Part shown: positions 59,597-64,000 of the stretch, piece after piece
Position numbering within the stretch: the stretch's first letter is position 1
Layout of the letters: every line of letters begins with the position of its first letter
Source: Candida dubliniensis CD36
Taxonomy: Eukaryota > Ascomycota > Pichiomycetes > Serinales > Debaryomycetaceae
Assembly: GCF_000026945.1 (NCBI RefSeq)
Contig: NC_012860.1
Coordinates: 1-64,000 of the forward strand
Length of the DNA stretch: 64,000 bases
Direction: 5' to 3'
Program-made: the position numbers and the translations under genes
Notes under the pieces: model-generated
Database searches by the model: none
What the model saw: the letters and a program-made list of their open reading frames with translations, nothing else
What the model was told of the DNA's origin: nothing

Positions 59597-60141
59597 GCCT
59601 GAACTAGACTGTAATGCAATACAAATTCTTTCTTTATCTTTTCCCAGTTGTGAGGATCAAAAAAAATGTAGACACCTTTTTCGACATCAGGATTGATCAA
59701 GACCGGCTCCACATTACTATCTTTTGTTAACCAAACTTGTATGCCCTTGTGATATCTCCAATTTCGTGCAACCAACTCTCTGGCAGCGTATTCTTGCAAT
59801 GTATCTCTTGGTTTCATGTAAAATATATAGAACAATGTTTCATCAGTGAAATTCTGAATCTTGCCATCACAAGGTCCCGGAGGTGGATTTATGCTAGACG
59901 CTCTTATGCTTTTCGGTAAATTGTAGTAAGGCTCCACTTCAGACCGGGAAGTCTCTGCCCATGGCGACGATAAGTTCTTTAAAATCTCGGAATCCTTAGT
60001 CAAGTCCAAACCACATTTACTTATGTCCTGGCCAAGGGCAAAATTGGTAATATCGGACTGTTCCATTTTAACCAATGAAGTCAACCCTTGCATTCCATAT
60101 TTACCTAATCCTTCTTCTGGCGGTAGCGTAGATGACACCAT
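59593..60141 (-). CDS. CDC36: CCR4-NOT subunit CDC36/NOT2
   Basis: 182 residues. N-F-A-L-G-Q-D-I-S-K-C-G-L-D-L, S-P-W-A-E, L-F-Y-I-F-Y-M-K-P-R-D-T-L-Q-E-Y-A-A-R-E-L and R-N-W-R-Y-H-K are the NOT2/3/5 signature. The NOT box covers the C-terminal ~130 residues, ending W-E-K-I-K-K-E-F-V-L-H-Y-S. Size equals S. cerevisiae Cdc36 (191). It bridges Not1 and Not3/5 in the deadenylase complex that controls mRNA decay. It is divergent from FAP7 across a 189-base gap with long A-runs. Confidence 0.95.
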   Translation of the reverse strand: MVSSTLPPEEGLGKYGMQGLTSLVKMEQSDITNFALGQDISKCGLDLTKDSEILKNLSSPWAETSRSEVEPYYNLPKSIRASSINPPPGPCDGKIQNFTDETLFYIFYMKPRDTLQEYAARELVARNWRYHKGIQVWLTKDSNVEPVLINPDVEKGVYIFFDPHNWEKIKKEFVLHYSLVQA

Positions 60142-60330
60142 GTTTGCTGTGTATTAGTTGCTGAATTCCCAACAAAGAACAAAACAGGAAAAGAAAAAAA
60201 AAAAAAAATTCTTGCAACGACAGAGAGAAAGAGGGAAATCTCCCAAACAAAAAAAAAAAAAAACTTCTAGATTTTTTATCAGACAACAGAAAAAGCCCAA
60301 CCTCTAATTTCACATCTCATCACCGTAACC

Positions 60331-61056
60331 ATGTCAAGAAGATATACACCTAACATTATTATAACAGGTACACCTGGCTGTGGGAAATCATCGCATTCTC
60401 TGAGTTTGGTTTCTCAACTCAATCAAACCCTTGGTAAAGAAACGACAATTGACTTTAAGCATTTCAATATCAGTGAAGTAGCAAAGGAAAGAGATTGCAT
60501 TGAATCTTATGATGCCAAGTTAGATACGTCGATAGTAGACGAAGACAAATTGTTAGACTCATTAGAGCCTGATTTGGAAAAAGGGGGTGTAGTTGTTGAC
60601 TGGCATTGTTGTGATATTTTTCCAGAAAGACTAATTGATTTGGTAATTGTATTGCGTACCGACAATTCCAACTTGTTTGATCGATTGAAAACTAGAAAAT
60701 ATAATGATCTAAAATTACAAGAAAACTTAGACTGTGAGATCATGGAGGTGATATTACAAGAAGCAAAGGAAAGCTATATTCCTGATATAGTGATTGAGTT
60801 GCGCTCCGACACAGCTGAAGAAATGGACGAAAATGTTGATCGAATAAGCTCTTGGGTGGAAAAATGGATAGAGGACCATCCAGAAGGGGTTAGCAATGAA
60901 TTAAACAAGCAATATAACCCAGACAATTCTTCTGACGAAGACGAAGACGACAGCCATTCCGATGAATATGAACTTGAAGAAGAGGAGCAAGAAGAGGAGG
61001 AGCAAGAAGAAGAGACCAATGAAGAAATGGAGCATACAGAAGATATTGCACAATAA
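60331..61056 (+). CDS. FAP7: FAP7, AK6-type nucleotide kinase for 18S rRNA maturation
   Basis: 241 residues. P-loop G-T-P-G-C-G-K-S-S at about 12-20. D-W-H-C-C-D-I-F-P-E-R-L is the broken Walker B/HCC region, and L-K-T-R-K-Y-N-D-L-K-L-Q-E-N-L-D-C-E-I is the lid typical of Fap7/hCINAP. The last ~45 residues are an acidic tail (E-D-E-D-D, E-E-E-E-Q-E-E-E-E), longer than in S. cerevisiae Fap7 (197). It acts with Rps14 in late 20S pre-rRNA cleavage. CTCATC at 60316-60321, just before the ATG, is a PAC core in reverse but may be coincidental. Confidence 0.93.
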   Translation: MSRRYTPNIIITGTPGCGKSSHSLSLVSQLNQTLGKETTIDFKHFNISEVAKERDCIESYDAKLDTSIVDEDKLLDSLEPDLEKGGVVVDWHCCDIFPERLIDLVIVLRTDNSNLFDRLKTRKYNDLKLQENLDCEIMEVILQEAKESYIPDIVIELRSDTAEEMDENVDRISSWVEKWIEDHPEGVSNELNKQYNPDNSSDEDEDDSHSDEYELEEEEQEEEEQEEETNEEMEHTEDIAQ

Positions 61057-61119
61057 AAAGGTATATATTTGTATTATCTAAATTAATATACATAATTTTT
61101 CATAAGTAATTTTTTTTTT

Positions 61120-61995
61120 TTAGGTTAATTTATTGACAACTCTTCTCAAATAGAGCAATGCCAATAAAGAGAGAAGTACTAAAGCAGCATAGTAACCTCT
61201 TGTCACTAAGAAATATGTCCAACTACCAGAAAGTTTGTCCATGTTGTGTTTTTCTAATTCAGCCACACATTTAACGTCATGTTCGAAAATGTATTTTGAT
61301 TCTTCAATGATTTCCAACTTTTGTTCTTCGGTCAAACCATTTCTTGTGACTAATTCGTAATCTCTTTTGTATGTCAATCTCAATAAATCTTCATCAGGAA
61401 CATCAAATGTGAAAAAATTAGTCCCCATTCTCACCACGTCTTCATGGGATAAACCATCTCTTTGTGGGTACATACCAGTAGCTTTGAGGACCGATGATCT
61501 CATTATTCTACCACCAGCAAATAAAGCCAAGTACATCACATGCAAGTAGGCAAACAACAAGTATGGTTTTTCTTCAGTAACTTCCAAAATGTGTTTACAG
61601 AATTCAATTTGTGCTGGCATGATAGGCTTGATGAATTTTTCCTTGTTGTCATCATAGAAAAATAACAAGTCTTGTTCGGCTTTACCAGCTCTAGCAATCT
61701 CCGGTTTCCAAACTTGCTCCAACATCTCACTCCACTCGTCTTTCTTTTCAAGCTGTCTGTACAAGGCCTTTTCAATAGAAGCAAATACATGATAGAAAGC
61801 TTGCAAACCTTGACGATAAACCTTGTAATTTCTTATAGCAATGGCAAATTTTAAGGTAACCGTCTTGTCTGCTCTATCGTGCAAGGATCTGGTTTCAAGA
61901 TTTATTCTGTTAGCCAAAGCACCAACATCAGTTTTGGCAGGTATTATTTCAACTTGAGATAATTTCGAGGTAGCTCCACTCAGTTTGTATTGCAT
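61120..61995 (-). CDS. HMX1: Heme oxygenase HMX1
   Basis: 291 residues. The proximal heme ligand lies in N-L-E-T-R-S-L-H-D-R-A-D, where the His aligns with the heme-oxygenase H. The distal helix is represented by L-H-V-M-Y-L-A-L-F-A-G-G-R-I-M-R (family: G-x-x-x-G near the heme). A C-terminal membrane anchor (A-A-L-V-L-L-S-L-L-A-L-L-Y-L) attaches it to the ER, as in yeast Hmx1. It degrades heme to release iron, and in C. albicans it is induced by hemin and low iron. The start at 61995 is the first ATG. Confidence 0.94.
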   Translation of the reverse strand: MQYKLSGATSKLSQVEIIPAKTDVGALANRINLETRSLHDRADKTVTLKFAIAIRNYKVYRQGLQAFYHVFASIEKALYRQLEKKDEWSEMLEQVWKPEIARAGKAEQDLLFFYDDNKEKFIKPIMPAQIEFCKHILEVTEEKPYLLFAYLHVMYLALFAGGRIMRSSVLKATGMYPQRDGLSHEDVVRMGTNFFTFDVPDEDLLRLTYKRDYELVTRNGLTEEQKLEIIEESKYIFEHDVKCVAELEKHNMDKLSGSWTYFLVTRGYYAALVLLSLLALLYLRRVVNKLT

Positions 61996-62481
61996 ATTGT
62001 CCGTGTAATGATATGTGATTGGATTAGTAAATGATTAATTCTCCAGTATTGAAAACCAAATAAAAGTAAAAAAAAAATAATATAAAAATTATTGAATGAT
62101 TGAAAAAAAAAGAAGGGATGAAAAACCCAAAATGAATTGTGGAAATGTGTAATGGTTTATATATGAAATTGTATACTATAAAAAAAAAAAAAAATTTAAC
62201 TGAGGCTTCGCAGATATCGGTATTTTGACTTTTTTTTTTTGTCTCCCTCTTGGCAAGACACACACCCAAAGTTGGGTCATGGGTTAATTCCGAACGTGGT
62301 CCTTCTCAATTCAACAAACAAACGCGTTTGGCCAAACACACACGCCACACCCATATTCGTTGAACAACTCTCCTCGTTGCGAAGAGATCCTCAGCATTCT
62401 ACTAATTGCTAACGACCTTCGACTGTCTGATGAAATAGATAAATGACTGCTAACACTGTCGATCAAAACTATAACCGTGTA
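61996..62481. promoter_or_regulatory. HMX1 upstream region
   Basis: AT-rich with A-runs near 62068 and 62178-62193, then a more mixed stretch (62270-62480) containing ACGCGTTTGG and a C-box-like CTGATGA at about 62428 without a D box. No ORF of merit. No iron-response GATA cluster was identified with confidence. Confidence 0.4.
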
Positions 62482-62703
62482 TCAGATTTGAATGGTACCT
62501 ATTTTGACTGCACGTAATTTGAAGCAACACATTGGTAGACTAAAACTAAACAGGCGATACAGAGAAAATGCTAAAACATTCACGATTATCTTAACAACGG
62601 TTGAAGTTGCAAATAGAATCACCCAAGTTATGGCGTAATCGGGATCATTACTCTTGCCTGATTGTAAAGTGCTTGTAGAAGATCTACCCATGTTGTCACG
62701 CAA
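62482..62703 (-). CDS. Small hypothetical membrane protein
   Basis: 73 residues (or 69 from the second ATG at 62691, M-G-R-S-S-T-S-T). A Ser-rich N-terminus and N-D-P-D-Y-A precede a hydrophobic helix (I-T-W-V-I-L-F-A-T-S-T-V-V-K-I-I-V-N-V-L-A-F-S-L-Y). The tail is basic. The polar head and single membrane span look protein-like, yet nothing confirms expression. Confidence 0.35.
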   Translation of the reverse strand: MRDNMGRSSTSTLQSGKSNDPDYAITWVILFATSTVVKIIVNVLAFSLYRLFSFSLPMCCFKLRAVKIGTIQI

Positions 62704-63521
62704 TCAAAGATAGCAAATATGCATTACCACTAAATTGAAGAGAATTGTTGTTCTAAGGATATATATTTTCCTGAGATGAGCTTACACCAAAAATGGGGGT
62801 ACCTTATTTTTATTGTACCTATACTGCGATAAGTCCACTGGTAAAAAACAAAAAAAAAAATACGACAGAAGGAATAAATGAACGATCTTACTCAACATAT
62901 GGTGGCAAAAAACAACAAAGTCACCCTCTTGCTGGATGATTGTCTATGCATTTCTAATAGTCAAATTTACTATTTCAAGATTGGCACTCAAACCATTAAC
63001 ACTAGTGATGCCACGGAGCCGTTCACCGGAGCCGCTCACCGGAGCCAGTTAAAAACGTCAGTACACTACTGTTCACGTGACCAAGACCTAACAACAGCTA
63101 TACATTTGAACTATAATAAAGATTTTCTATGCCAACTCCACATTTTAGTACGAACCAGCCTATTTTTCTTTGAAGTATGACTGTGATTCATAGAATTTAG
63201 TATATAAGAAGGCGATAAGTCCTCGTCCAATCTTGGAAAAACTGACCATCAGGAGAAAACACACAAGTACACATTTAAAATATTTTTAAAGAGAAACTGT
63301 AGCGATCCCAGACACATCATAAATATGCCTCTTTCGTTATTCAGGAGAAATGTAAATTTGCAATAGAAACTAAATAAGGGTATGTTGTCAACAACATAAG
63401 CACTCAAACAAACAAAAATAAGGCGCGTGGCACGCAAAATTTTTTTTTTTTAATACTTGTCAACTTTTAACTCTACTGTTCAAAGAAAACAATAGTCATT
63501 CATACAAGGCTCTAGTACAAA

Positions 63522-64000
63522 ATGGTTCCATATCTTACCAAAATCAAAGATTTTTCTTTTTTGGAGAGCAATGATGACTCAGAGAAAGTGCGGTTTTGTG
63601 GATTGGTTTTAAGATTCTATCCTCGAACGAGGGAATATATAGGTATGGATGTCACTGATTTCACATCACATCGTCAAGTTTGCCGAAACCAAGAATACTA
63701 TAACGGTGGATTGTTGCTTGAAAGAAACGAAGTCCTCACTCTACCGGTATATATAGAAGCACTAGAAAGGATCCAAAATAGTCACCTAGATGTGTTTGGG
63801 GAAGAGTACAACCTTAAAGAACAGTATCTTTCAGGCGGTGGAGCTCTTGATGTACATGACAAACTCTTGGTTGTTGTAATGACCTTAAAAAACAGACTAT
63901 ACCAAGGATTTCTTGAGCCATATTCATATGACCACGAGGTTCTTGACTATGAATATTTGGACAGCAAAGAGAAACTAATTGCCGACGACTTGTTTCGAAA
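63522..64000 (+). CDS. 3'-truncated hypothetical gene, OB-fold-like N-terminus
   Basis: From ATG 63522 the frame is open for 159 codons to the window edge. It begins M-V-P-Y-L-T-K-I-K-D-F-S-F-L-E, then V-R-F-C-G-L-V-L-R-F-Y-P-R-T-R-E-Y-I-G-M-D-V-T-D-F. The strand-turn-strand pattern 'function-G-x-V-x...x-x-D-V-T-D' is what OB folds of small telomere-capping proteins (Stn1/Ten1 class) look like, but similarity is weak and the protein already exceeds Ten1 size. About 340 bases upstream (63181-63521) show no other gene, and the ORF 62878-63180 before it is not convincing. Confidence 0.55.
   Translation, partial: MVPYLTKIKDFSFLESNDDSEKVRFCGLVLRFYPRTREYIGMDVTDFTSHRQVCRNQEYYNGGLLLERNEVLTLPVYIEALERIQNSHLDVFGEEYNLKEQYLSGGGALDVHDKLLVVVMTLKNRLYQGFLEPYSYDHEVLDYEYLDSKEKLIADDLFR

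Noticed and set aside
62878..63180. 100-codon ORF with repeated CCGGAGCC words
   Set aside because: No protein-like pattern; likely chance.

Overview
This window reads as the subtelomeric end and adjacent core of a chromosome from a CTG-clade Candida. Three lines of evidence support this. First, the conserved genes from 23.9 kb onward (TUP1, MVD1, RCA1-like, CCT8, TRP1, VPS53, KEL1-like, RIM8, NSR1, LEU4, RPL16, PHR2, BFA1, PNS1, VPS29, CDC36, FAP7, HMX1) closely resemble, and as far as I recall run in the same order as, the left end of C. albicans chromosome 1. Second, CTG codons sit where families demand or favour serine. The clearest are the G-S-L position of the copia reverse transcriptase at 19554-19556 and a run of five CTGs in BFA1. 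Third, non-coding DNA is AT-rich with long homopolymers, and the introns and promoter motifs are yeast-like. The proteins differ visibly from C. albicans as I remember it (no poly-Q tract in TUP1, an expanded Ser-Gly stretch in PHR2), so a close relative such as C. tropicalis or C. dubliniensis is likely. The species cannot be fixed without a database search. Amino acids quoted are standard-code translations, so any Leu from CTG should be read as Ser.

Region 1 (1-5.65 kb) is gene-free subtelomeric repeat: ~165-bp units, two copies of a composite block (0.54-3.2 kb and 3.34-4.8 kb), dispersed TTTGTAATTCCC motifs and a degenerate pyrimidine-rich minisatellite. Region 2 (5.65-10.76 kb) is a divergent gene pair: a telomere-linked-helicase-like (TLH, RecQ-type) gene broken by two frameshifts, and a possibly OB-fold protein with one A-tract frameshift. 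The latter family recurs as a decayed full-length paralogue (20.8-21.6 kb) and a 3' stub (1.9 kb). This pair is the best candidate for an undescribed system. Region 3 (10.8-15.3 kb) is a repeat and retroelement graveyard: a GTGGTCAAAGAAA array, a 153-bp tandem duplication, a LINE-ORF1-like/chromodomain fusion ORF beside a 127-bp LTR, and a broken copia pol with its LTR. Region 4 (15365-20691) is a structurally complete, recently inserted copia element with identical 377-bp LTRs and a 5-bp target duplication. It has Gag and RT/RNase H but no visible protease or integrase. Region 5 (20.7-23.9 kb) holds the decayed paralogue, telomere-like repeats and a decayed unknown gene.

Region 6 (23.9-64 kb) is dense, ordinary core chromosome. 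Convergent neighbours often overlap at their 3' ends (MVD1/RCA1, CCT8/TRP1, VPS29/CDC36). Functions cover global repression (TUP1), sterol and phospholipid synthesis (MVD1, CRD1), amino acid synthesis (TRP1, LEU4), trafficking (VPS53, VPS29), ribosome production (NSR1, RPL16, FAP7) and the alkaline-pH pathway (RIM8, with its likely downstream target PHR2). Promoter signals include a Gcn4 site before LEU4, a Tbf1-type palindrome before RPL16 and Rim101-type sites before PHR2. There is one tRNA-Thr, a decayed MNN4-family gene beside PHR2, and a 3'-truncated gene at the window edge.
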